A DNA stretch of 15,304 nucleotides. Origin: Christensenella sp. UBA5327 (lineage in GTDB: Bacteria; Bacillota; Clostridia; Christensenellales; Aristaeellaceae). The translations under genes were made by a program, and so were the position numbers. Every line of letters starts with the position of its first letter. The first letter of the stretch is position 1. The stretch is taken from assembly GCA_002411105.1 (NCBI GenBank), contig DHQX01000011.1, positions 1 through 15,304 of the forward strand, written 5' to 3'. The notes under the pieces are model-generated. The model was not told the DNA's origin, ran no database searches, and saw nothing but the letters and a program-made list of their open reading frames with translations. Of the stretch, positions 7,915 to 14,500 are shown piece after piece.

Positions 7915-8693
7915 CAAAAACCGATGGCTCCGCCCCCCTCTGGCAGGGCTTTTACCGGGTGCCTCAACTCAGGCGCTGGCAGCGGGCCATCGCCGGGCGA
8001 TTTGCCTGCCGCGTGTTTGCGGCGCCCGCTGATGTGTCCCAGCTCTCGGCGCTGGAGTATGCCGCCCAGCGGGTGTGCCTGCCGGGCACGCGCATCGCCC
8101 TGGTCTCAAGCGGGGCAGAGGGTCTGGTGATCCCGGTGCCGCTGTTCCCCAAATTTGAGGGGCTCAGGCAATACGCCGTGCTGCTGGCAGAAAAGGACCT
8201 GCCCGTGGCGGGGCTTATCGCCGGCATCTCCGGCCAGGCCTTCACCCTGGAGGCCTGGCACCTGGGCGTGGGCAGCTGCTGGATGACCGGCAACTACCGC
8301 CGCAGCCTGGCAAAGGCCCACTGCCGGGAGGGGGAGCAGGTGATGGCCGTGATGCCCCTGGGCCAGCCTCAGGATCCGGCCGGGGCGCTCAAGCGCCAGC
8401 GCAAGGACCTCTCCGCCCTCTGCCAGGATGACCCTGCCGCCTGGCCCCACTGGGCCTATAAGGCAGCGGAAGCAGTGCGCCAGGCGCCCAGCGCCATCAA
8501 CCGCCAGCCCTGGCGGATGAGCTTTTCCGGCGCCACCCTCCTGCTCACCTCCCCCCGGTTTGGATCAATCGACGATGGCATCGCCATCCTGCACCTGGAG
8601 GCCGCCAGCTTCCACTGCGAACGCTCCTGGCGCTTCGCGGGGAACCAGCGCGGCGTCCTGCTCAAAGCAGAGGAGAGCTGTGACACTATTTGA
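7911..8693 (+). CDS. Nitroreductase family protein (TM1586-like FMN oxidoreductase)
   Basis: This 260-residue protein matches the two-halved TM1586-type nitroreductase family. It shows an N-terminal R.S/C.R.F-like element (RFACRVF, about 31-37) and a central segment in which LGVGSCWMTGNY (about 118-129) corresponds to the family's LG.G.CW..G motif. Near the C-terminal third, APSAINRQPWRM corresponds to the flavin-contacting APSA.N.QPW motif. Members bind FMN and use NAD(P)H, but physiological substrates are mostly unknown. The start ATG overlaps the activase stop by four bases with only a weak upstream AAAGG, which suggests translational coupling. The 3' end overlaps rarA by 14 bases. Coupling to the activase hints at a shared redox job, perhaps electron supply; this is inference only. 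No signal peptide or membrane segment is visible, so it is cytoplasmic. Confidence 0.82.
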   Translation: MTKTDGSAPLWQGFYRVPQLRRWQRAIAGRFACRVFAAPADVSQLSALEYAAQRVCLPGTRIALVSSGAEGLVIPVPLFPKFEGLRQYAVLLAEKDLPVAGLIAGISGQAFTLEAWHLGVGSCWMTGNYRRSLAKAHCREGEQVMAVMPLGQPQDPAGALKRQRKDLSALCQDDPAAWPHWAYKAAEAVRQAPSAINRQPWRMSFSGATLLLTSPRFGSIDDGIAILHLEAASFHCERSWRFAGNQRGVLLKAEESCDTI

Positions 8694-9984
8694 TTTTGCC
8701 ACCCCCGATAGCCGCCCCCTGGCCGACCGGATGCGCCCGCGGAACCTGGATGAGTTCCTGGGGCAGGAGCATCTGGTGGGCAAAGGCCGCCTTTTGCGCC
8801 GCGCCATCGAGGCGGATCAACTCACCTCCAGCATCTTCTATGGCCCGCCCGGCTCCGGCAAGACCACCTTGGCCTTTGTCATCAGCCAATCCACCAAGGC
8901 GGCCTTTGTCCGGCTCAACGCCGTCACAGCGGGCGTGGCAGACGTGCGGGATGTAATCAAGGCCGCCCGGGAGCGCCGGCTCATGCAGGGGCAGAACACC
9001 TACCTGCTGCTGGACGAATGCCACCGCTGGAGCAAGGCCCAGTCGGACTCCATCCTCCCCGCCATTGAGGAGGGGGTCATCCGCTTCATCGGCTCCACCA
9101 CCGAAAACCCCATGATCGCCATGACCCCCGCCATCCTCAGCCGCTGCCGCATCTTTCAGCTGGAGCGCCTGCATGACGGGGAGGTGCGCCAGGCGCTCCT
9201 TGCCGCCATCGCCGACGGCGAACGGGGCCTTGGGGGGATGGGCGTTGCGGTGGATGAGGAGGCCCTCACCCACTGGGTGCAGGTGGCGGGCGGCGACGCG
9301 CGCACAGCGCTCAACGCGCTGGAATTGGCGGTGCTCACCACGCCCACTGAGGGCGGCCAGATCCGCATCACCCGGGAGATCGCCCAGGACAGCATCCAGC
9401 GCCCGCTCATCAAGGTGGATGAGACGCTGTATTATGATATGCTCTCCGCCTTTTGCAAAAGCCTCAGGGGCTCAGACCCGGACGCGGCGCTGCTGTGGAT
9501 GTCTCGTCTGCTCTACGCCGGGTGTGACCCCCGGCTGATTGTGCGCCGGGTCATCGCCCACGCCAGTGAGGATGTGGGCCTGGCCGACCCCCAGGCCCTG
9601 GTGCAGGCGGTTTCCGCCGCCAAGGCGCTTGAAACCGTGGGCATGCCCGAAGCCCGTCTGGCCCTCTCCCAGGCAGTGATCTACCTGTGCCTGGCGCCCA
9701 AGTCAAACGCGGTCTACCTGGCGATGGCGTCCGCCCAGGCGGATGCCGAGAAGGGGCAATTGGGCGAGGTGCCCGTCAGCCTCCGGGACACCCACTACCA
9801 GGGCGCCCAAAAGCTGGGCAACGGCATCGGCTACCTCTACCCCCACGACTATCCCGGCCACTGGGTGAGGCAAAACTATATGCCCGATGGTTTTGAGGAC
9901 GTAACCTACTACAGCCCCAGCGCCCAAGGCTTTGAGGGGACGCTGGCCAGGCAGAAAGACAGGGACGATGGACCGGAGCGCTGA
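8680..9984 (+). CDS. rarA: Replication-associated recombination protein A (RarA/MgsA AAA+ ATPase)
   Basis: This 434-residue AAA+ ATPase of the clamp-loader clade acts at stalled replication forks. Visible parts are the N-terminal RPLADRMRPRNLDEFLGQ motif, Walker A GPPGSGKT (55-62), Walker B LLLDECHRW with D112-E113 (the family usually has DEIHRF), sensor 1 GSTTENP, and SRCRIF with the arginine finger. The C-terminal tetramerisation region ends in the family pattern YPHDYPGHWVRQNYMPD. Length agrees with the family (about 420-450). The start is GTG at 8680, with GAGGAG just upstream; it gives the conserved short N-terminus (LFDF...RPLADRMRP) and a 14-base overlap with the preceding gene. The downstream gene begins 17 bases before this stop. 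In Bacillus, RarA has been linked genetically to Y-family polymerases, so sharing a run of genes with dinB is suggestive. Confidence 0.95.
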   Translation: MTLFDFATPDSRPLADRMRPRNLDEFLGQEHLVGKGRLLRRAIEADQLTSSIFYGPPGSGKTTLAFVISQSTKAAFVRLNAVTAGVADVRDVIKAARERRLMQGQNTYLLLDECHRWSKAQSDSILPAIEEGVIRFIGSTTENPMIAMTPAILSRCRIFQLERLHDGEVRQALLAAIADGERGLGGMGVAVDEEALTHWVQVAGGDARTALNALELAVLTTPTEGGQIRITREIAQDSIQRPLIKVDETLYYDMLSAFCKSLRGSDPDAALLWMSRLLYAGCDPRLIVRRVIAHASEDVGLADPQALVQAVSAAKALETVGMPEARLALSQAVIYLCLAPKSNAVYLAMASAQADAEKGQLGEVPVSLRDTHYQGAQKLGNGIGYLYPHDYPGHWVRQNYMPDGFEDVTYYSPSAQGFEGTLARQKDRDDGPER

Positions 9985-10474
9985 GATCCTGGGATACCTG
10001 GACACATCCGGCATCCCCTATACCCTTCACCGGCATGAGCCCAAGTGGACCATTGACGACTGCCTGAACACCCCGGGCCTGGACCCGGACAAAGCCACCG
10101 TGCCCAAGAACATCTTCCTCACCAACCGCCAGCAGACCGCCTTCCATCTGCTGCTGCTCGCCCCCTGGCGGCCTTTCCGCACGGCGGTTTTCAGCAAGCT
10201 CATGGGGGTGTCCCGTCTCAGTTTTGCCCCGGAGGATAAGCTGCCGGGCCTTCTGGGCCTTGACCGGGGCGCCGTCAGCCCCCTGGCCCTGATGTTTGAT
10301 GGGGACAGGCAGGTCACCCTGGCGGCGGATGAAGCGCTGCTCTCCTATGAGCGGCTGTGGTTCCACCCGGGCATCAACACCCAGTCGGTGGAGATGGCAA
10401 CATCTGATTTTCTGGCGCGCTTCCTGCCGGGCATCGGCAGAAGCCTCACCCGGGTCACCTTCCCGGAAGTATAA
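9968..10474 (+). CDS. YbaK/ProX-type prolyl-tRNA editing protein (PrdX-like)
   Basis: This 168-residue free-standing trans-editing enzyme should hydrolyse mischarged tRNA(Pro), most likely Ala-tRNA(Pro) of the ProXp-ala/PrdX type. The YbaK fold is recognisable throughout. The features are HRHEPKWTIDDC near the N-terminus and PKNIFLTN, with K47 at the position of the conserved catalytic lysine. SKLMGVSRLSFA and GLDRGAVSPLAL follow, the latter with the G-x-x-x-P substrate-pocket motif, and FHPGINTQSVEM lies in the C-terminal third. The ATG at 9968 lies inside rarA (17-base overlap) with only a weak AGGGA upstream, so translation probably depends on that of rarA. YbaK itself edits Cys-tRNA(Pro), and the substrate here cannot be decided from sequence alone. 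The stop is followed after six bases by the yfbR ribosome binding site. Confidence 0.88.
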   Translation: MDRSAEILGYLDTSGIPYTLHRHEPKWTIDDCLNTPGLDPDKATVPKNIFLTNRQQTAFHLLLLAPWRPFRTAVFSKLMGVSRLSFAPEDKLPGLLGLDRGAVSPLALMFDGDRQVTLAADEALLSYERLWFHPGINTQSVEMATSDFLARFLPGIGRSLTRVTFPEV

Positions 10475-10480
10475 ACCATC

Positions 10481-10487
10481 AAGGAGG
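10481..10487 (+). promoter_or_regulatory. Ribosome binding site fixing the TTG start of yfbR
   Basis: AAGGAGG is a perfect Shine-Dalgarno sequence five bases before TTG at 10493. The next in-frame ATG codons are at codons 12 and 21 and would remove the conserved FFAYLSR.KLI...W start of the family, so TTG is the real start. Confidence 0.85.
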
Positions 10488-10492
10488 CTGCC

Positions 10493-11074
10493 TTGGCTTT
10501 TCATTTTTTCGCCTACCTCTCCCGGATGAAGCTCATCCGGCGCTGGGGCCTGATGCGCAACACCATGCCCGAAAACGACATGGAGCATGCCATGCAGGCC
10601 GCCATGATCGCCCACGGCCTGGCCGTCCTGGGCAACGCCCGCTACCAGCGGGCCTATGACCCGGAGCATGCCATGGCCCTTGCCATCTATCACGACGCCA
10701 GCGAGGTCATCACCGGCGACCTGCCCACCCCCATCAAGCACAACAATCCCCAGATCAAGGCGGAATACAACAAGATCGAGCGCATCGCCTTAAGGCGGCT
10801 TTTGGGCATGCTGCCCCCCGACCTCCAGCCCGCCTACCAGCCCCTGCTGGAGGCCGACCCCGCCTGCCCCGAGTGGCCCCTGGTGCGCGCGGCTGACAAA
10901 CTCTGCGCCTATATCAAGTGCCTGGAGGAGACCAAGGCCGGCAACAACGAGTTTCTGGAAGCCCGGGAAAGCCTCTTCGCCACCCTCCACGCCAATCCCC
11001 TACCCGAGGTTCAGGATTTTATCCGGGAGTTCCTGCCGGGCTTTGGCATGTCGCTGGATCAGATATCAAGATAA
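10493..11074 (+). CDS. yfbR: 5'-deoxynucleotidase YfbR (HD-domain dNMP phosphatase)
   Basis: This 193-residue HD-domain phosphohydrolase follows the E. coli YfbR sequence along its whole length. That enzyme removes the 5'-phosphate from deoxyribonucleoside monophosphates and so helps set nucleotide pools. The metal ligands are visible: H32 in NDMEHAMQ, H67-D68 in YHDASEVITGDLPTP, and D135 in RAADKLCAYIKCLEE. R17, W18, E71 and D76 match the residues used for substrate selection and catalysis in YfbR. The C-terminus (FLPGF..SLDQIS) is also conserved. Translation starts at TTG behind a perfect AAGGAGG. It is the last gene of the plus-strand run, 18 bases after the prolyl-tRNA editing gene. Placement behind dinB and rarA fits a nucleotide-pool role in DNA maintenance. 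Confidence 0.95.
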   Translation: MAFHFFAYLSRMKLIRRWGLMRNTMPENDMEHAMQAAMIAHGLAVLGNARYQRAYDPEHAMALAIYHDASEVITGDLPTPIKHNNPQIKAEYNKIERIALRRLLGMLPPDLQPAYQPLLEADPACPEWPLVRAADKLCAYIKCLEETKAGNNEFLEARESLFATLHANPLPEVQDFIREFLPGFGMSLDQISR

Positions 11075-11090
11075 AATGAGAAAATCAATT

Positions 11091-11134
11091 GTCAGGCTGA
11101 CGCCTGCCTTCATCCGCCACTGGCGGCGGCAGGC
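11091..11134 (+). terminator. GC-rich nested hairpin after yfbR, possible transcription stop
   Basis: GTCAG-G-CTGAC (11091-11101) is a small palindrome. It overlaps a larger structure in which GCCTGCC (11102-11108) pairs with GGCAGGC (11128-11134) and encloses CCGCC-ACT-GGCGG (11114-11126). It begins 17 bases after the yfbR stop. No T-run follows, so it is not a classical intrinsic terminator. It may still pause RNA polymerase or stabilise the 3' end. Confidence 0.45.
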
Positions 11135-11187
11135 TCTGCCCCCAAACCCCATCCCCAAAAACTCTAACAATATCGCATAGTTCTTAT

Positions 11188-11245
11188 CAAAAGCTTTTGA
11201 AAAGGGGGTACGGGGGAGAAAATTTACTCAAAAATTTTCTCCCCC
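11188..11245. repeat. Intergenic palindromic repeat element between convergent operons
   Basis: The 12-base palindrome CAAAAGCTTTTG (11188-11199) is followed by a perfect 14-bp inverted repeat: GGGGGAGAAAATTT at 11212-11225, its complement at 11232-11245, and a 6-base loop. The base composition (AT blocks alternating with G5/C5 blocks) is unlike the flanking genes. From memory, similar intergenic elements recur in gut Clostridia genomes; I could not check this. The hairpin works equally on both strands and lies between two converging transcription units, so it may act as a two-way transcription barrier. Confidence 0.65.
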
Positions 11246-11274
11246 GCTCTGGTTATCCTATAGATTTGCTTGTG

Positions 11275-12540
11275 TTACTTGCTGAACTCTGCGTAGGCCT
11301 CATTGATCGCGTCCACCACGGCCTGGGAGGTGATGGAGGCGCCTGAGATGGCGTCCACCAGGTTGGGCGCCTCGGGGGCGTCCTGGGCGGTGCGCAGCTT
11401 CAGCGGCGGCACCAGGCCGATGAACTGCCCCGTGAACTCCTCCTCCTGCGCCGCGGCGCCCAGCCCCTGGGTTTCAGCGAACTTGTCGTCCCCGATCAGA
11501 AGCCCGGCGATCGCGCCGTCCTTGGCAAAGGTGACGGTGACCGCCACGGGGCCGCCAAAGCCGGTCTTGGTGACGGTGATGACCGTGTGGTCCGGGTCAG
11601 GCGTGGGGGTTTTGGCCTCAGCCTGTTTTTTGAGCTCATCCAGCTCCTTCTGGAGGGCCTCATGCTCGGTTTCCAGCTGTGCATGGGCGGCCTTGATCTC
11701 CCCGGCCTCGGTGACCTGCTTTTTCAGCTCTTCATTTTCGGTTTTCAGGGTCTGGGTCTGTTCCTCCAGGTTGTCCCGGTCGGCCATGGCCTCCTCCAAC
11801 AGGGCCTGGGTCTGCTCCGCCTGCTTCTGGGCCGCGGCCAGCTCCTGGGTAAGGCTGTCCCGGGCCTTGGTCACCTCGTCCAGGGAGGTGAGGGCGTTTG
11901 CCATCTCAGGCTCCTGCTTGAGCAGGTCCTCGGCCAGGGTGTCCCGGGCCTTGGTCATCTCCTCAAGGGCGGCCTGCAGCGCTTCCCCATCGGTTTTGGC
12001 CTGGGCTAGCTCAGCCTGGATGGTTTGGGTCTGGGCCTTCAGCTCCTCGTTTTCAGCGGTAAGGGTATCCACGGTGGCGCGGACGCTGGCCAGGTCGGTG
12101 GTGGCGGTGTCCACCATCGCCAGCAGCTCCGCTGATTTGTTGTCCGCATCGGTTTTGGCGCTTTCAAGGCCTGAGGTGGCCGCTTCCAGCTTTTCCTGCA
12201 GCTGCTTTATTTCGGCATCAGCCGTCGCCTTGACATTGTCTAGCTCAGTGGTCAGCGCCGCGGCTTTGTCGGCCAGGGCGGTGAGCTCCTGGGCTTTGGT
12301 TTCGGTCTCCTCCTGGCCCTTGGCCAGGGTTTCCTTGGCGGCATCCAGCTCGCCCTGTAGGGCGGCGGCCTTGTCCTCGGCCTCCTTCTGGGCCTTGGCC
12401 AGGCTTTCCTGCTGGGTGGTGAGGTCTGCCTTGGCGGCGGTCAGGTCAGCGTTTACCTGGTTTTTCTGGTTGACCAATACGCCAATCGCCACTGCCGCCA
12501 CCAGCACAACAATGGCCAGGATCAGGGTCAGCTTCTTCAT
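11275..12540 (-). CDS. Membrane-anchored coiled-coil protein with C-terminal FMN-binding domain
   Basis: This 421-residue protein has a short cytoplasmic start and one membrane segment or uncleaved signal anchor (residues 4-23). A very long Ala/Glu/Leu/Lys-rich coiled coil follows (about 25-308), then a TPTPDPD linker (311-317) and an FMN-binding domain of the RnfG/NqrC/PplA class (319-421). The last domain shows VTVTKTGFGGPVAVTVTF, GLGAAAQ and DAISGASITS (D396-S405). In this class FMN is joined by ApbE to the hydroxyl residue of Dxx(S/T)GA(T/S); here that residue is S402 instead of the usual Thr. The protein should face outward with the flavin held away from the membrane by the coil. The ATG at 12540 is chosen because AGGAGG lies six bases upstream; an upstream TTG in frame has no such site. 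It is the last gene of the nadD operon, 32 bases after the ArsC-like gene. No ApbE or Rnf subunit is in the window, so its electron partner is unknown. Confidence 0.87.
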   Translation of the reverse strand: MKKLTLILAIVVLVAAVAIGVLVNQKNQVNADLTAAKADLTTQQESLAKAQKEAEDKAAALQGELDAAKETLAKGQEETETKAQELTALADKAAALTTELDNVKATADAEIKQLQEKLEAATSGLESAKTDADNKSAELLAMVDTATTDLASVRATVDTLTAENEELKAQTQTIQAELAQAKTDGEALQAALEEMTKARDTLAEDLLKQEPEMANALTSLDEVTKARDSLTQELAAAQKQAEQTQALLEEAMADRDNLEEQTQTLKTENEELKKQVTEAGEIKAAHAQLETEHEALQKELDELKKQAEAKTPTPDPDHTVITVTKTGFGGPVAVTVTFAKDGAIAGLLIGDDKFAETQGLGAAAQEEEFTGQFIGLVPPLKLRTAQDAPEAPNLVDAISGASITSQAVVDAINEAYAEFSK

Positions 12541-12572
12541 AACTCTCCTCCTCATGACTGTCGGTTTTTTTA

Positions 12573-12935
12573 TCAAGAACGGCCCTGGGCTGATGCGATC
12601 AGCGCCAGCAGCCGCGTCTCATCAAAGCCTATGATCAGGTTGTTTCCTTCCCGGATGATGGGGGTCTTGAGCAGGGTGGGGTTCTCCACCAGGTAGCCCA
12701 GGATATGCTCCCGGTCGTTGGTGTAGGCGATGGGGTGGGATTTGACAGCCTCGCTCTCCATATCGATGGCCGCGCGCACGCTGCCCGCCCCGCGCAGGAA
12801 CAGCTCTGCCTCGCGTTTTCCCAGGCGGTGCTTTTTCAGGTCCACCATCTGGAAGGGCACCCGGCGTTCCTTAAGGAAGCGCTCCGCCTTCTGGGTGGAA
12901 AAATCCCGCTTGTGCCAGTAAATCTGGATGTTCAT
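12573..12935 (-). CDS. ArsC/Spx-family thioredoxin-fold protein lacking the catalytic cysteine
   Basis: This 120-residue protein follows the ArsC/YffB/Spx family along its length. It begins with IQIYWHKRDFSTQKAERFLKE, continues with the segment around VDLKKHRLGKREAELFL, and ends with a NPTLLKTPIIREGNNLIIGFDE block typical of the cis-proline and arginine region. The position that normally holds the active-site cysteine is D11, and the second cysteine position of Spx-type CxxC motifs is also not Cys. In fact the protein contains no cysteine at all. It therefore cannot work as a thiol-based arsenate reductase or a cysteine-switched Spx. It might be a non-catalytic adaptor, perhaps acting on RNA polymerase or another protein as Spx does, but that is inference. 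Its ATG overlaps the rsfS stop by four bases (ATGA), so it is translationally coupled inside the nadD operon. Confidence 0.85.
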   Translation of the reverse strand: MNIQIYWHKRDFSTQKAERFLKERRVPFQMVDLKKHRLGKREAELFLRGAGSVRAAIDMESEAVKSHPIAYTNDREHILGYLVENPTLLKTPIIREGNNLIIGFDETRLLALIASAQGRS

Positions 12936-13306
12936 ACCTCAAGCGCGTCCGTTTCCTGGTCAAAGGGCAGCGCCACGCGGTTCTGCCCGTCAGACCACAG
13001 GCGCTCCAGGTGATAATACTCCCGCTCATCGGGCCTGAAGATGTGGACGATGGCGTGGGCATAGTCCATCACCACCCAGCGCATATCCCCCCGCCCCTCC
13101 ACCCGGCGGGGGCTGACGCCCTGGGCCTCCAGGTTTTCCTCCACATGGTCGGCCAGCGCCTGCACCTGCAGCGCCGAGCGCCCGGTGGCGATGATCAGGT
13201 AATCGGTCAACACCGTCAAATGCCCCACCTTCAATGTCACAATGTCCGATGCTTTCTTGTCATACAGGATGTTTGCGATCTTCAGTGCCAGTTCTTTTTC
13301 TGTCAT
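12932..13306 (-). CDS. rsfS: Ribosomal silencing factor RsfS (Iojap family)
   Basis: This 124-residue protein matches RsfS, which binds ribosomal protein uL14 on the 50S subunit and blocks subunit joining when nutrients are short. The family pattern is clear: LALKIANILYDKKASDIVTL, LTDYLIIATGRSALQVQALADHVEE, EGRGDMRWVVMDYAHAIVHIF and REYYHLERLWSDG. Length is normal for the family. The ATG at 13306 is preferred because AAAGGAGG lies seven bases upstream, and that site overlaps the stop of the preceding nadD-yqeK gene. The gene order nadD, yqeK, rsfS is conserved in Bacillota, which supports all three calls. The stop overlaps the start of the ArsC-like gene. Confidence 0.95.
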   Translation of the reverse strand: MTEKELALKIANILYDKKASDIVTLKVGHLTVLTDYLIIATGRSALQVQALADHVEENLEAQGVSPRRVEGRGDMRWVVMDYAHAIVHIFRPDEREYYHLERLWSDGQNRVALPFDQETDALEV

Positions 13307-13319
13307 GCCGTGTCCTCCT

Positions 13320-14471
13320 TTATGGTTGTGGCTGCGCAAGCTGCGCGTTCAGGTCCGCTATCGCCTGTGCGGACAGGGGAGAGTTGATCCCTCCCTTGAT
13401 TTTGATAAAGTCCTGGGTGCCGGTGAGTGCCGTGAGGGCCGCCTGGCGCAGGTCCTGCGCCGCCTGGGCGCGGATGGCCACCAGGCCGGGATAGTTCTTG
13501 CGCGTGGGCTCGATGGCGTCTGCTACAAATATAACCAGTTCCAGCGCGCTCATGCCAGCCCGTCCCGTGGTGTGGTAGCGGATGGCATCCAAAATGTCCT
13601 CGTCATATATATGATACCGCAATTTTGAGATCATAGCACCCACGGGGCCGTGGAGCAGGGCATTGCTCCCCATGGCCTGGGCTGGCATCGCCAGCCGTCC
13701 TTTGCGGGCGATGGCCTGCAGGCGGGAGAGCTCCATGCACTTGGCGCAGTCATGCAGGATGCCAGCCACCCCCGCCTTCTGAATGGGGGCACCGTGGGCC
13801 AGCGCCAGCTGCGCGCCCACCGTGCGCACCCCCAGGGAGTGGGCAAAGCGGCTGGCGGATACCGCCTGGCGCACCATGCGGGCGTAGTCCGGCTGGTAGA
13901 GCCCGTGGGCGGCGATATAGGCCGCCAGCTCCGGCAGCAGCATGCCGGGCGCGTCGGACAGCAGGCGCAGCCGGGCCCGCACCCGGGAGGAGGACATGTT
14001 GACCTCCTCACAGGGCAGCACCGTCACCCGGGCGCCCTGGTGCCGCAAATCCTCCGTCAGGCCCGCCGCGTCATAGCCCGCCCTGGGATAAACAGCAAAA
14101 GCGCAGGATGCGAACAGCGTCCTGGCCTCCCGCCACCCGGGGATATCGGGCAATTTGTCCGCCCCCACGATATAGATGATCTCCTGCCCCGGATGCCTGG
14201 CGGCGATGGCCTTGACCGTATCAATGGCATAGCGGGGAGTGCTGACCAGGTCCACCTGGCTGGCCTCAATGCCCGCCTCGCCGGCGCATGCCATCTCAAG
14301 CATCCTGAGCCGGTGCTGGGAGTCCGCCTCCGGCCGGCGGATGATGGGCCGGCCAAAGGGCGCCAGCAGCACCCGGTCAAGCTGGAGGAGGGAAAGGGCA
14401 GCCCTTGCGACGGCGATGTGCCCGGTGTGCACCGGGTCAAAGGTCCCGCTCAGAATGCCGATTCGCCCCAT
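13320..14471 (-). CDS. nadD: Fused nicotinate-nucleotide adenylyltransferase (NadD) and YqeK-type HD hydrolase
   Basis: This 383-residue fusion joins two enzymes that are separate neighbours in Bacillus. Residues 1 to about 190 are NadD, which makes deamido-NAD from nicotinate mononucleotide and ATP. They carry the nucleotidyltransferase motif SGTFDPVHTGH (8-18), IIYIVGADKL with the .PGW motif, and SSSRVR (160-165). Residues about 200-365 are a YqeK-like HD domain with H211 (RFAHSLGV), H240-D241 (ILHDCAK), LLHGPVGA and YHTTGRAGMSALELVIFVADAIEP. YqeK proteins are reported to split diadenosine tetraphosphate symmetrically. The reading frame is continuous, so this is a genuine fusion. The ATG at 14471 is chosen because AGGAG lies seven bases upstream; the GTG at 14477 would be too close to that site. 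The first Gly of the usual GGTFDP is Ser. It is the first gene of the minus-strand operon, with its promoter at 14501-14529. Confidence 0.94.
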   Translation of the reverse strand: MGRIGILSGTFDPVHTGHIAVARAALSLLQLDRVLLAPFGRPIIRRPEADSQHRLRMLEMACAGEAGIEASQVDLVSTPRYAIDTVKAIAARHPGQEIIYIVGADKLPDIPGWREARTLFASCAFAVYPRAGYDAAGLTEDLRHQGARVTVLPCEEVNMSSSRVRARLRLLSDAPGMLLPELAAYIAAHGLYQPDYARMVRQAVSASRFAHSLGVRTVGAQLALAHGAPIQKAGVAGILHDCAKCMELSRLQAIARKGRLAMPAQAMGSNALLHGPVGAMISKLRYHIYDEDILDAIRYHTTGRAGMSALELVIFVADAIEPTRKNYPGLVAIRAQAAQDLRQAALTALTGTQDFIKIKGGINSPLSAQAIADLNAQLAQPQP

Positions 14472-14500
14472 CCACACGCTCCTGTTTGATTGTTTGCTCC

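Noticed and set aside
8560..8679. An N-terminal extension of rarA from 8560
   Set aside because: It is out of frame with, and wholly inside, the well-supported nitroreductase gene. The conserved RarA N-terminus begins at the GTG at 8680, behind GAGGAG.
11135..11160. G-quadruplex on the minus strand (runs of G4-G5)
   Set aside because: Only three G-runs of four or more lie close together, so the usual four-run pattern is not met.
12541..12576. An upstream TTG start for the coiled-coil FMN protein at 12576
   Set aside because: It has no suitable ribosome binding site and would put charged residues before the membrane segment. The ATG at 12540 has AGGAGG at ideal spacing.
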